Assembly (NCBI GenBank): GCA_002633005.1
Contig: NMRA01000004.1
Coordinates: forward strand, 1,528,049 to 1,592,048
Direction: 5' to 3'
From: Phoronis australis
Lineage: Eukaryota; Phoronida; Phoronidae
DNA length: 64,000 nucleotides
Shown here: positions 20,593 to 35,500 of the stretch, in pieces
How the letters are laid out: every line of letters starts with the position of its first letter
Position numbering within the stretch: position 1 is the first letter of the stretch
Notes under the pieces: generated by a model
The model's input: the letters and a program-made list of their open reading frames with translations, nothing else
Told to the model about the DNA's origin: nothing
The model's database searches: none
Position numbers and translations under genes: made by a program

Positions 20593-23500
20593 GTAAAATA
20601 CTAGAACTGTCAGTAATAAAAGTTGAAAGTTGTTTTTGATCTGCTTTAAGTTAATTGGCTATAAAGTATTTATATATAACCGCATATTTTTCAAAATCCT
20701 TGTAGAGCACTGTAAGACTGCCAAGACATTTATTATCACGACTGATTTTTTTTGGAAATTTGATGAATTTTTATGGCTATAAAGTATTAATATATAACCG
20801 CATATTTTTCAAAATCCTTGTAGAGCACTGTGAGACTGCTAAGACATTTATTATCACGACTGATTTTTTTTGGAAATTTGATGAATTTTTATGGCTATAA
20901 AGTATTAATATATAACCGAATATTTTTCAAAATCTTTGTAGAGCACTGTAAGACTGCCAAGACATTTATTATCACATGACTGATTTTTTTTGAAATTTGG
21001 TAAATTTTTATGGCTATAAAGTATTAATATGTAACCATATATTTTTTCAAAATTCTTGCAGAGCACTGTAAGACTGCCAAGACATTTATAATCACATGAC
21101 TGATTTTTTGGAAGTATGGTGAATTTTCGCAAAGATCACCTTATTTTACTAAAACATGAAATTTTTCACTAACAATATGCGACTTTTATTTATTTATTCT
21201 ATTAGCTGAACTCTTAGTCCTACATAAAAAAGTCTCAGACACATTTTTGTAGCTTGTAGGATAAAAACCAAAATTTGCTGTGTTTGTGGGAATTTGGTGA
21301 TCATGAAAAAGCAAGATTTTTTTAGAAAGAACACAGTGAGTGCTAGAGGAGGATTATAATGGTCTTCTGAGTAAGAAGCTTGGATGTTGCACCTGCCCAA
21401 ATAGTTTGCTGAGACTTTAATACAGTAGCTAGGAAATTGAGATGAATACNATATATAACCGCATATTTTTCAAAATCCTTGTAGAGCACTGTAAGACTGC
21501 CAAGACATTTATTATCATATGACTGATTTTTTTGGAAATTTGATGAATTTTTATGGCTATAAAGTATTAATATATAACCGCATATTTTTCAAAATCCTTG
21601 TAGAGCACTGTAAGACTGCCAAGACATTTATTATCATATGACTGATTTTTTTGGAAATTTGATGAATTTTTATGGCTATAAAGTATTAATATATTACTGC
21701 ATGTTTTTAAAAATCCTTGTAGAGCACTGTAAGACTGCCAAGACATTTATTATCATATGACTGATTTTTTTTTGGAAATTTGATGAATTTTTATGGCTAT
21801 AAAGTATTAATATATAACCGCATATTTTTTTCAAAATTCTTGCAGAGCACTGTAAGACTGCCAAGACATTTGTAATTACATGACTGATTTTTTTGGAAGT
21901 ATGGTGAATTTTCACAAAGATCACCTTATTTTACTAAAACATGAAAATTTTCACTAACAATATGCGACTTTTATTTATTTATTCTATTAACTGAACTCTT
22001 AGTCCTACATAAAAAAGTCTCAGACACATTTTTGTAGCTTGTAGGATAAAAACCAAAATTTGCTGTGTTTGTGGGGAATTTGGTGATCATGAAAAAGCAA
22101 GATTTTTTTAGAAATAACATAGTGAGTGCTAGAGGAGGATTATAATGGTCTTCTGAGTAAGAAGCTTGGATGTTGCACCTGCCCAAATAGTTTGCTGAGA
22201 CTTTAATACAGTAGCTAGGAAATTGAGATGAATACTTAAGCATGAATTGAAACCGTATACTGATGTTGAGATTGATAAATTGTACTGCATTTTTTGTGAA
22301 AAAGATACCTTTATGTCATTGTGATTGGCGTCATACTGCAGATAGATTGTAAGGCGCTTTGGATAAACAAGGCATTGTGTAAATGACAATGTCATTGTCA
22401 AAAAATGTTATCAATGTCATAGTTAGTGTTATTCCTGATGTTGTCGTTGTTGTTAGTGTGGTTTGTGTTATTGATGTTAAAAATGAATAATTATTTTGCA
22501 GGTTCCATGCAGTTCATGCCAAAGACACTCAAGATTCTGCGTGACGGGGGCGCCCACTTTACAAACTCATTCGTGACCACCCCCATGTGCTGCCCATCGC
22601 GCAGTTCCTTTCTGACGGGCATGTATGTGCATAACCACAACGTGTACACCAACAATGATAACTGCTCTAGTGCCTCCTGGCAACAAAATTACGAGAACAG
22701 AAACTTTGCCACTTACCTGAAGAGTGTTGGCTACAGTAATGGTAAGACTATTATGTTCTCTGTTCTTCAGTACAATAATTTGTCAGTAGCTCCTCTTGAA
22801 GACGGAATTCAGTAAACATGCAGCAATGTTCCCTATTAATGATTTTCGTACACTTACCCAAACTCTCTGTACATTTGTTGATTATCCACATGACAACAAC
22901 AGGGAAGACGGCCAAGAGACCTAACGAGAATAATTTAAATAACGGCTATATTTGGCGACGGGTCATGTCTCATCTTCGTGGGGGTGTGACGCAAACTGAC
23001 TTTGTTTTCCTAGTACGTTTGTATTTCAAGCAGCTATTGGCCTACAGGTGAGTCTTGTCCTTTTGTGACCTGTTGCTGTTAATCCTGTGTCATCTTATTT
23101 CTGCCTGAACATGAGACATACGACCTTTATTTTAATTACTTGTCTTGTATATCTTGGAGGTCTTCTCTATTGTTATCCTGCAGATGATCGACAAACATAC
23201 AGAGAACAAGTATGAATAAAAATCATAACCGGCAACCGTGCCATGCCTTTAGTGAATTCTGTGTTAATAGCAAACATTTTATGTCCAACTCTTTAGTGTT
23301 TTCAGAGTACAAATGTGATGGTTGCTTAACCCAGTTCTTTACCAGAACATTTTCAAGCCTTTGCAGAGGTATAGGACCCCCATATCCACTGCTTTTTTGA
23401 AGCAAATTTACTTTGTTTTATTTGTTTAGTCTGCAAATCAAGCCTGAATTTTGGTTGTCAATATAATGCTAGCAAAGTTTTATTGTTGGATAGCGAGTTA

Positions 23501-26500
23501 CAATACTAACACCAAAACTTGTCAAGCTGGATGGGCAGGATATTTTATTTTTTCTTATTTATCTCCGCAGAGAAACTTTTAGCGACCTAACTTTTTGAAA
23601 ACTAGGTCAACCACACAATGTGTTTTTCTAACCTCACGAAAGAGGAGAGTCTCATTGGGAATGTGATAATTATTGATGACTGTGTGGTCTTAAGCCTCAG
23701 CCCCATATCTCCACCTAAGCTTTGGTCATATCCCAACCAGAAAAGTTACCAGTGATCAACTTCATGTTTATAGATATTTCTAATTAGTTTTTTCAACCAT
23801 GAGTATCATGGCACTCAGACTCTCACATGGGTGACAGCACATCCTATTTAAGCCTGTGTGCAGGGATATTTCTTCCAAACTACTCTTAACTGTGGCTAAA
23901 CTCTCAAAAGTTATTTTAATTCATGTACCTTTCAAGTTTAGATGGACACCTTTGGAACAACTGTAGTCTTTAAATATTTCTAACTCAAACAAGTGCTCCC
24001 GCAATCAACATTTCTTCGAATAATGCTTTGTTCCATCAATGAAATTGAAGACTGAACGCCATTACAGTCAATACGCTCAAGGTCAAACAGAAATTTACAG
24101 AGGGTTATGGGGAGGTCATTGGTCTCCCACATAACGTGGAATTGTCATGAGAACGTGACAGGGAACTCAGGGTCTCACACTCCACTGGCTTATCTACACT
24201 AATTTGTAAAGGCTTTGCCCAGTCACACGTTGTGGGTCATAAATGAGATGATGATACCTACAGCTCACGCGGCAAGCAGAAACTCTCGTTAATCACATCG
24301 GTGCAGACTTGCAGTAGAAATAAAGAATTACACTCTTATAGTCTTATAAACCATCCGACTGTCAATTTGTTTCGGGAGACTTAAGTCTCAATGCTGTGTG
24401 CCCAACAACGATGTGTTCACAATGATCAACATTAAAATAGAGAGCAAATATGTACCCCTTTTACTTTTTCCCAGCTTTCATTTCCAAATGGCTAAAATTT
24501 CAGTTGTAAGCGAAAAAAATACACGGAAAAGACTAACTACTCATTACGTTGTGCGAGTTATGTTCTTGTAGTTACACTAAGTTGATTAAAATTGCAATTT
24601 TTCTGCTAAACTTACTATAACAGGTGTTCTCATATTTGCAATATGATAGCATGAAATAGTTTAAAATGTTAATTGTAAGTTTAAGTCAATTTTGGCATCT
24701 TTCTTTGTTGACAGTGAAACCGATTTACCGCGTAGTAATCTTTGAGACGATTCTCCACATGTCATTGAAAAGGGCGAAAATGTAAACGTGTAAGTCATAT
24801 TTCTTCAGGCACCTCTTTTCATCAAACCATCGGCTTCACGGGCAATAAAATGTAATCGGCCTAAAAGATCTGTGGTTTTCTGCTGAGCCCAGACCGTCAG
24901 GAGTTGCCCCATATACCAACTCTGGACGGTCTCTCACGACGATTTAACATAATGAGCACACCAAAAGGAGGCAGCACAGATGAGGCAACATGTCTAATTA
25001 GTCGAGTGTTTCAGTCATGTTTTGATCTTCTTTACTGAATGATTTGGTTCATTGTTGTAGGTTACTTCGGCAAGTATTTAAATGAATACAACGGAGACCA
25101 TGTTCCAGTTGGGTGGCATCAGTGGCTGGGACTTGTGCGTAACTCAAGGTTTTATAACTACACGGTCAACTTCAATGGAGAGTTAGTGAAGCACAGGGAT
25201 AACTATTATCGGGACTACTTCACTGACCTCATAGCCAATGACAGTGTGAGGTTTCTGAAACTGTCGAAGCGACAAAATCCAGAGAAGTACAGTGGTCATT
25301 ACAGCTTTCAATGAAGATGTTATTCAATTTATAAGAAAACTATCAAGTATTCGAATCGTTGAATTTAGTGTGTGAATTGGGAAGTCAGATTTTTATGTGT
25401 AACCAAACTCTGAATCCTAGCCCACACAATGAAACCTTCTTTGAGAATACAGTTTGAGGATCTAATTCTGGGAGTCTACTGGTACCCAGTTTATTTTTGA
25501 ATAATCTATTAAACCAGTATAAGTGCTTTGCATGTTCACGGAGAGAGATCCATACCTTGACAACCATTCGCATTTTTGTTTTATGTCAAGAAGTCTTGGC
25601 TAATCTTATTTGTGAAAAACATTGTTAAAATACAAACCGTTAATGTTACATGAATATTTGGTATAGCTTTATTGTTTCAGCCCCCTTCCGAATGTGTTTG
25701 ACCTATGCAAAAATTGAAAAACCTTTTTGTGCGGTATTAACACTTGAAAGAAGTTTAAAACCTCTGATTGCTAAATTGGCCAGCATGAAAAATGTTTTGG
25801 AAAAGTTAAGGCTTCATTTCACGCTGTTCAGCTGGCTAAAAGTGATCTCGTAATATTCCAGCCATTATAGGAGTCCATTTCTGCTACCAACTCAAGTCAC
25901 TGGCAATCACTACATACACTGTTTTTGAATTTGCAATTTTAGGGTTGGTCAACCCCAATTGAGGCTGAAGCACTTTCTTCAGTCACTTATTGTTTTATGT
26001 TTTTGATGGTAATGGAAGTAGAATACTATAATGGTGAGGAATATTACAAGACTGATTTCGTGGGAGTAAAAAGCCTGCAGTAATTTGATTTTCATTTTAG
26101 CTAGCCAAACAGGAAAAATTGCAGCTTTAGGTGAGGGCTGTGGGGAAAGACTGCCTACACCAGACCTCTTAATGGCAGGGTGATGAAGTGTTAGCTAAAT
26201 GATACTTTAATCTTTGAGGGAGATACTTACTGTTCAGCAGCAGTTTTTGGCCAAATCTCAAATACAGGTTTTGGTATCTTTAAAAGTCATCAAGGATTCT
26301 GCTTTAATTACAGAAAACACAACCTGCTTTATGATATAACATTCACCTCTGTATAACTTGTTCACAAAGTACAATTTTTACTTAAATTGGTTTATTCACT
26401 TACAGATTCCATTTCCATTGGTACTTATGTTCATAGTCCTGTTTGTTGTAACCAGCCCATCATAGTCATTGTTTGTTGTCTACTTCTAGGCCAATTATGA

Positions 26501-29500
26501 TGGTGCTAAGTATGCCAGCTCCCCATGGTCCTGAAGACTCAGCTCCCCAGTATCAGCACATGTTTAAAAATGTTACAACGCACAGGTACTGGCATAATTA
26601 TTTTAGAATACCTGCTTTAGTCTGATTTGAATATATCTATTGTTTGTAGGTAGGTAACTTAATGGTCAGTTTTGGACATGAAGGGCCTGTGAACACGCAA
26701 GTTCACTTGAGACTTGACTGCAAAATTGACCATTCAAATGGTGTGAAATTGTAAAAAGTACTCGAAGTGTGTCACATGAATCATCAATTATCAAGTTGAG
26801 AGTAAAGATCGTTCTAAGATAGGGAACAACCAGGTGGCATGATAAATAAGCATAATTGTTTTATTTCATTTTATCAAACTTTGTATACTTCAACATGTTC
26901 TACATTTTCTAGATGTGAGCTGGTACATTATTAGCATATCTTTCAGAACACCAAGTTGGAATTTTGCCCCAAATCCTGACAAACAGTGGCTTTTACAAGT
27001 TACTCCAAAGATGGAGCCCATTCGACAGGCCTTCACAGATCTTCTGCATCGGAAGAGACTTCAAACATTACAATCTGTGGATGATGCTGTAGAGAAGGTG
27101 ACTGTGTACCATTAATGAATGGTGTGAAGATCTAGGAATTGTCTATAATTTGTTTGCGTATGTTTTTTCAACGAAACATCTAATTTAAGCCAAATCTAAA
27201 CATTGGCTTGGGTTCCATTCTTATTTCAGAAATAGGAATCAATACACAATAAGCCTTCAATGTTATGCACTATTTGCTGTCTGTAGATATGTATTTTCAT
27301 TCACTAGTTATACTAGGATGTTTTGCAACGGAGGTCCACGGTTCCGCATTTTGTGAATCATTGCAGTTTGCTCCACTGAATAAGGGATAACTGGTCCTCA
27401 AAATTCAGGACGCTTGTAAGTGATTAATGCCAAAAACTGTATAGGAACCCCACAGAAGTAGGCTAGTTTTATGAGCAGACTTTAGGTGGTGTTACTAGTC
27501 TGTGCTTAGCTTTAAGTTGTATTGCCTCTCTTTGTATGTTTAAGGTATACGCAGAGTTGAGGAATTTAGGTGAACTAGACAATACCTACATAGTGTATAC
27601 TTCAGACCATGGTTATCATTTGGGCCAGTATGGTCTTATCAAAGGAAAAGCCATGCCATATGAGATGGATGTCAGAGTACCATTCTACATCAGAGGGCCG
27701 GGAATCAGGCGTGGTGTAAGGTAATGAAGCTGCAGTTCTTTATTAAGTCTGTTTCAAAATTGATTTGTTAGATTTGATGTTGTGAAATTATATTAAACTT
27801 AAAACGGTAATGTTTGGCAAATGTTGGATGTGTTGTTTGCTACAATTTCATTAAATCTCTGCACCCAACAAACTCTGCGAATACATGTAGTCAGTATCTT
27901 GTTTCTCCATTGTCCCCTGTTGCCTTTGCTTGTCCATCGATTTTCTCAAAAACTGCTTAACAGATCATGATAAAACTTGGCATAGAGTCATGGGACAGTC
28001 AATTTTCAGATGGATTTGACTGCCATTGCACCTCGTGTTGGCTATTTTGATTTTTGGTAAGGAATGTCTTGTGCTTAAACTGTTACTAAAAGTGTTGACT
28101 TATTTTTGTGAAACTTGACACAAATGTTTGTAGCTCAGATGCACTGGCAATGCATAATTGGACACAGATTGTACTTTTCTGGCATCCCTGTGAGATATTA
28201 GATGTGGTTGCATTATTGTCAAAATGGTTTGACATATTTTCTGATGGTCTTTGACATAGAGATCTATGGATGAGATATGTTATGATATAATAGTGGTCAA
28301 ATTAATCTAATTATATTGCATGATACTAATAACGAACCTTAGAAGCACACTGTTTGTGGTGCAGTCATGGACACATGTCAATGCTTTGTGTGAACATTTG
28401 GTGGAATTGAACATTTCCGAACAACAATTGTGTCGGTATCTTATGATGCAGCTTTTTTCAATGAGTATACTCTGTATCTGAAAAACACCTGAAGAACAAT
28501 ATAAAGATATAAGCTTTATCACCAGGTGGAGATAGATTATTTTGTGGACAATATTCAGCATAAATTCTTTGCACTCGTAATGCCGTCGAATTATCATTGT
28601 TGAGTAGTGGGATATATTTGTTGAAGACGATACATGCTGAAAAGTCCAAACTCACAAAATGACTGTGAATGAAAGAAATTGCTTTTCATTTTTCAATTCA
28701 GCTCATCTCGGTCACTAGAATTTTAAATTTGGCTAAGCAAAATTTGCTTTCATTCACTAACAATGCTAAAGAATTGTACGTCGCATGTTCAAACTTCAGG
28801 ATGGATTTTCATTTTTTAACATTATTTCTTGTCAAGGATACCACATATTGTGCTGAATATTGACGTAGCCCCCACAATCCTTGAGATGGCTGGAGTAGTT
28901 GCACCAGCTCACATGGATGGCAAGTCCATCTTCAACATTCTTGGACAGACTGGAGATCCTAACAAGTGAGTATCTCAGCCATGAAGCACCAGTGTTGACT
29001 TTAAGACAGGATAAGGATTATTAAGTACAACTCTTGATTTTGAACCACTTTCATTGTAGTGCAATGAATTTGATTTTACATTCTGTCTTACATTCTAGTT
29101 TTGAGAACCTTACCTTGTTAAAAAAATAATCGCAGCCAGTCGGGTACACATTATAACCAGAAATGCGCATGCAGGTTGGGCCCACTACACTGGTCACCTG
29201 GAACCATTTTTATGCTTTTTCATTAATATTTAGTTAAAATCGAGCTGAGGAGCTAGAGATCTGTCTCAAGGGTCTAGCAGTGTAACCTAGTGGGACTCGA
29301 ATCCATGACCTCGAATAAAGAAATTGAAAGCTATCCCACTAGGCCACACTGCCTCCACTAAACCTTACCTTGTTGGTGCCAATGTAAATGTTTTGGTCAA
29401 ACTAGTAAATCTGTTATTTCTTGAGTGTCCAGGGTTCTTATTATTTTTGATGTACCAAACTGTTTTTCAAATTTCTACTACCCTTTTATCAAGCTTATAT

Positions 29501-32500
29501 TACTGACACATCTGACATAATTGGTGGTTTTGTTTGTTTTATTTGTTTAAAGTTTTGTGGACAGAGTTCTTTTGAAGAAGAAACCATGGAGAGGTGCATT
29601 TTTGCTTCAGAGGGGGTAAGTAATAATCACACCTTGGGGGTGTCACCACTAGCACTGAATCTTGCAAGTTATTGTTTGTCCAGTTTGTTATATATGTTCA
29701 TCTGGTTAGTTCATGGCCATGTGAAAGGGAAGTTGATTTTGTCACTGCCCCAAGTTACACACCTTGCGCTGCTTCTTTTCTCAAAAAAACAACCACAGAT
29801 AGTGCTCGCCATCATATGCGTGATGTCGCATGTGACGTCACTCACTGCATGGTACGTTGTTGACAAATAGCTGGCTGTTGCCATTAGAAACTCGGCCCGT
29901 TTCATGGCAGCTTGTACTTTGTAAGTAGATTTGTACAAGAATCGTTGGTTTCATCAATTCTTCATATTACGAGCACTGATCTGGTTCTTTTGTGTGGAAC
30001 AGAGCAATTACTGTGTTAGCGATGACTATACAGCAATAAAGTTCAGGGTGAAATAATTTGCAATATTATTTACTGTAGCTTGTAAGTTTTTGAACCCCAA
30101 AGAAATATCAAAAAAATTTAACGAAACGATGTTTCTGGATTTGGTTTATTGACCTGTGTGGCACTCAACATAGATTTATTATGGTATATAATTGGTGTGC
30201 AACTCGTGATGGTGAAAAAAAGATTGATTGGGGTAGATTGATATCTGGATTTGGAAACTGCCGTTGTGTAAATTTGAAACTATACGAGAGATATTTGTAA
30301 TGCTTGTGGGACGTAGATGTAGCACAGCATATACTGAGGCAGTATGAAGCCTCAGTCTGAAACTTGCAAATATACAACGTCCAATGTCTAAGTGAGTTCA
30401 ATCCATATTACACAACCTCATCATAGACTACAAAACAATAGTTCTCTGTTACTGGAGAATCAATCACCTTGGAATAGTTCATCATTCCAGGGACCATGCT
30501 AATATTTTTGAAGATGAAGTCTTCATTTTGTTACCCAGTGAGCCCTCTATTGGTACCAGTAAACTCTCGTTTGAAGTAATGTACGAGCATATCTAGTCCA
30601 GGGCCTCATTTTGTCAAAGGTCCCAAATCCAGAATTAACTATGGCTGTCTTAACTTTGATTTTAATTTGTACACAGTTCATTAATATGACATGTGAAGGT
30701 GGTTGTAAAATTTGAATATGAGAAAAATATTAACTTATAACTTTGTTGGTTAAATCTGAAGAAAAACATGTTGCATTTGCTATAATATGCCTATGACTGA
30801 CCTTTTGTAAAATGAGTCCTAGTTTTCAAGCCGATGCCTTGTATAGTGCAGGTTTTGCTCCTTCGATGGAGTGATACTTATTTTTACACTGATATAATGC
30901 TGTTCTTTATTTAGAAAGGTTACAGGCAGGATGGTCGTTAGGCGGGAGCAAATGGAAGCTGAGAAGAACAATATGTCCCATACCCTGACGGAATGCTCAA
31001 AGGAACAGTACCAGCCTCCTTGCAAGCCTGGCCAGGTACGTATTGTTAGTTGAATCTTACTTATACCAGTGGTTAAGTCATGCATTATAACATGCTTGCA
31101 TTGATGGCATTTTTTGTTGTCTCTCCTGTGGATTGGTTTAGAACTCCCTGACCCCCCCATAGAGTCACCATTGCTTGTGATTTTTACATTGAGACACCCA
31201 GTACTATTTAGTATTTTTCTTCATAGATTTTGTCATTCTATTATTGGAATAATAATCTTAATTCAATCCTGTTAGATCTAATCACTGCTCTGATGCTTTC
31301 TTCTTGCAGAATTGGGTATGCGTAAAAAATGAATACACGGGACGACTTCGATTCCAAAAGTGCCGTAAACATAACACAAACAAACAACAATGCGTCTGTC
31401 CAAAGTCCACCAGAACCCAGGTGCAACAAGTGTCAACTAAACGTGGTAGGGTATTGGAGTCTAGATTCATTGTATTCGTTGTCATGTACATGGATTTGTA
31501 GGACACGAGGAAATGTGAAACCTCAGTTCATGAAGGTAGCACTTGTGTTATTCTATACTTACCTAACACAAATGCTGTTGTGATAAGTTTTAGGGACTAG
31601 TTTTGGTATTGTGTAAAACCTATCACTCTGTTTAACATCATCTTGCGTTGTGGTTTCAGACTGCGGTGATTCTTCACTACCTCTAGCACACAACATTTCC
31701 CACTACCATAATCCTATGATCCAAAAATCTAACGGGCTCCTGATTTTTCTGTGGTCATTTGATACATTGCAGAATTAGACAACATCATAACATCAGCGTC
31801 TATATTTACTATATCTAATTATCGCATACTGGCTAATTGCTGATTATATGATCGTCCAAATTTCATGAAAAAGGCGAAATGCCACTCATGAACTAGAGGA
31901 CAACAGTTGGCTACAAACAGTAATTGCTCGGATATTGCGTCCTCAGTAGTTTAGTGGTAAGAGCACTAGACCGGTAGTCAAGAGACCTGTGGTTCGATTC
32001 CCAGTTGGGGGCTCCTGATTTTTCTGTGCTTATTTGATCTAATGATTTTGTGTGGCTGACCCCTTATGACGGCAATTGTTTACCGTGGTTCCATGAGTCT
32101 TGTATTTCAGTGCCTGTCATGATAATCTGAGTTGAATATAAAACATTGGAGTGATGTTTTTATCGTGGCAAGTTTTAAAATGAAGTTGACTATTCATTTC
32201 GTTCAGTAATAAATGCAGTTTAGTACCATAGTAATGTTAAGATAATATTTGTGATATTGTAACTGCACACCTTCAGGATGAGGGTCAAGGTACTCGAGAT
32301 CCCAAATAAGTTGTGCTGACATAAGAAAATCGTAAACTGGAAAGTATTCAAACCATTAAAACTTAAAACTGCAATGAAATAATCGATTTTCAAAAGGATT
32401 TCAATCTTTAATATAAGTACTTGTGGCTTTTCAATAACTAATGTAAATTTCACATTTTTGTCAGAGGTGCCTCTGTTTAGGCTGCTGTTGTGGAAAATCT

Positions 32501-35500
32501 AATGTGGTGACCCCTACTTTGTTTTTGCAGATTTGTAGTAGGCATAGATCAAAATTTCAAAAAAAATATACTGGTAAGTTGTAACTGTGTTGAACTTCCT
32601 TTTCAGAATAGACTCAAATATGGCAGACTGGTCGTTGTTTGTGCTCTTGAATGTCCTTTTGTTGGTTTTCAGATGTTGTTAGCCGTTGCCGCGTTAGACA
32701 AGATAACACGGTAGCATGTGACGAGACTGTCATTCGAAACAAGAATTTGCTGAAAACTCAGCGAGATGCCATCGATAAAATGATAAATGAATACAGGCAA
32801 GACATCAAGAAATTGAAAGTAAGTTGTCGCATGACTTTAATTTGTCACAATAAAGAAGTAATACGTAAAGAGGAAGCAAAAGAAAGCAAAATTAAACAAA
32901 TTTGTTTACCATGGCGGTTGTAGGGGTGAACTGAGATTTTGACCAGGGCTCTCTCCTTGGACAAACATATGAAGAATTTGGGCTACCTCTGTAACAGCGA
33001 TATGGAGCCTTTTTTATCTAATGCTGTATTGTGAAGATTTCTGTGAAAACATTTGCAAATTGCATCCACACCAACATGATTCTTATTAGCTAGTAAGTAT
33101 TTCATTCGTGTGCTTACATTGCAGAAAATCAGGAAACACCTAAAGAATGGTCAGATAGTGGTTGAAAATTTACGCAACGGCCAGTGTGAATGTAGCCCAG
33201 CTAAGGCAAAACCCCGAGTGTAAGTATTGCTGGAGGTGAAACACTGACTGGTCCAGCATTATTGAAGGAACCCTTGTATTCAGAAACTATGTATTTTAAT
33301 TTTTTTCAGGTGTTACATTTAACGTTGGATTTTATTTACATATGTAGGAAATCTCAGTTAAAACACATGTCTCACCATTCTATCTTTGTTGTATTTGTTT
33401 TCACTGAGAACCCTAAAACAATATTTCAAACCAAAAGATAAGTAGCCGAAAACTCTTAACTTGTCTGCAGAAATGAAATGAAGATTATGAAATATATGTA
33501 TGACTGTTGAAGTTCACATATGTTGTTGAAGCTATATTACTAACTAAAAACAGAAGTCATTTGTGAAAAATACTGATACCATGCATGTTTTGGTTGCAGC
33601 TTCTATTTCTGTACATGTTAGAAATATGCCTCATTCAAAGAAAAAAAACGAGGAGCATCAACTGTCCACAATATCAGGAATGCTGTTTTAAGGTTGTTTT
33701 GTGTGGAGAAGAGCAATTAATGTATCAGCTTGGGCGTGAATTGCAGTGCTTGCTGCATGTACTCATCGGTATATAAATGTTATGTTCACACCAACTTGTC
33801 ATTACCATTCACACTGTTCTAGCCCAATTTCCAAGTTTATACCAAGAATTTACTCCAAAAACACTATGGGCTTGACCTTTTACGTCTGCGCTGACCATTT
33901 ACATGCTTTTAAAACAGTTACAACTGGTTTGTAAACCACTCTCACAGAGGGTTATGACTGCACCCCGGGTTTAACTTTTACAACCAATTTACGTTGTTCA
34001 CATCAAGAGTTGTAACCTTTAAACTGGGTTATATGTAACAAACATTTTCCTGTGAACAGTCCATGTGGTGGTATACCACCAGCAAAAGGAACAGATTCTA
34101 TTTGTGTTCTGGCAAACTGTTGTAAAATAGGACCCCTTTTGTGTATTTCAGAAAGCGATCTAAAAAAAAGATGAACAAAAAATATGGTGAGTCCCTGCAT
34201 CTAAGAAAATATAATTTATTTGTATAAAATTTCACAGATTGTTTTTAATGAAGTTCAAGCTCACAACCCTGGTGCACAAGTAGTATATCTATTTATTAGG
34301 ACACATGTGTTTCTGTGGCAATTTTTCCTTTTGTTTTACTGTTTGTCAGATGAAATAAATTCAAGTTCTGAAATAAGTGAAGTCAATGCCTCTATTTTCA
34401 ACACTTACGTGATACCTGAGTTTGAGCTCACAGTCATTATTTTTGCTATGTTAAATCATATACATATTTACTGCTTCACTTGTTAAACTCTTTTAAGGAT
34501 GGAGCCTGTGATATATGTACTGACTGTGTTGCACTGGTTATATGAAGTTTGTATGTTGACCAGGTTTAATGCCAAGGCCAAGGAAGGATCCTGGTTGTGC
34601 TCTCCCTGGTGTTGAATGCATTTCCATGACCAATGAGCACTGGAAGACAGAACCTAAATGGCGCTGTATGTTTGATATTTTCAATATTTTCATTTTATCT
34701 ACTATTTGAGCATGCCATGTGGTGTTTACATGTTTTAGTTAAAACTTTTAGTGTCAGTTGATCATAAAAATACTGACACGTTGGTGTATCCAGTACATTG
34801 TACACGGTGAATCTAGAGATTTAGAGGAATGTCGTTTTCTTCGTTTTGTTTGTGAAATGGAAGGTCTCGATCCTGCCTTTGAATCTAATCTTCAACAAAA
34901 AATCCCAGATTCTCAAACATTAGCCCTGGGCTCTTATGCATAGTCTTATAACTTGATCAAAACCTTGATACTGTGTTTCGTTGTAGTGGGACCATTTTGC
35001 GCTTGTAACAATGCAGGAAACAACTCTTACTGGTGTGTGCGTAACCTGAATGAGACTCACAACTTCTTGTACTGTGAGTTTGTCACTGGTTTCATTAGCT
35101 ACTATGATTTAACAAGGGATCCTTACCAGGTAGGTTGCAAACACTTTAGGTCGTCTGTCCAGTAGCTGAAATGAGCTGAATTATATTTCTTTGCATGACT
35201 CTTGCTTAAAACTTGCAGTCTGTGTAGGTAATGTCACGCCATGCAAATATGTGATGAAAATTTATTGCATTTCTGTTCTGCAGCTAGATCTGTTGTTGTG
35301 GTGTTGATGTGTGCAAATTGTTATGCTGGTTGAAATTTATGAAACAAATTGCAGACATTGAGTTGACGTATGAATGGCAAATATTCCAACGGTGTACCAC
35401 TTTACTTAAACCAGTTAGCATTAAACAGTTTAGCCCTGCTGATAACCTGATAATTATGCCATGAAAGCACTATGCCTGGATTATCAGGAGCCATATAAAT

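Noticed and set aside
20650-22234. A CRISPR array or coding repeats
   Set aside because: Units are about 120 bp, AT-rich and contiguous without unique spacers, in an intron of an animal gene.
31940-32012. A functional tRNA-Thr(GGT)
   Set aside because: Position 33 is C, the T stem has two mismatches, and the unit is followed by a tail that is repeated nearby.
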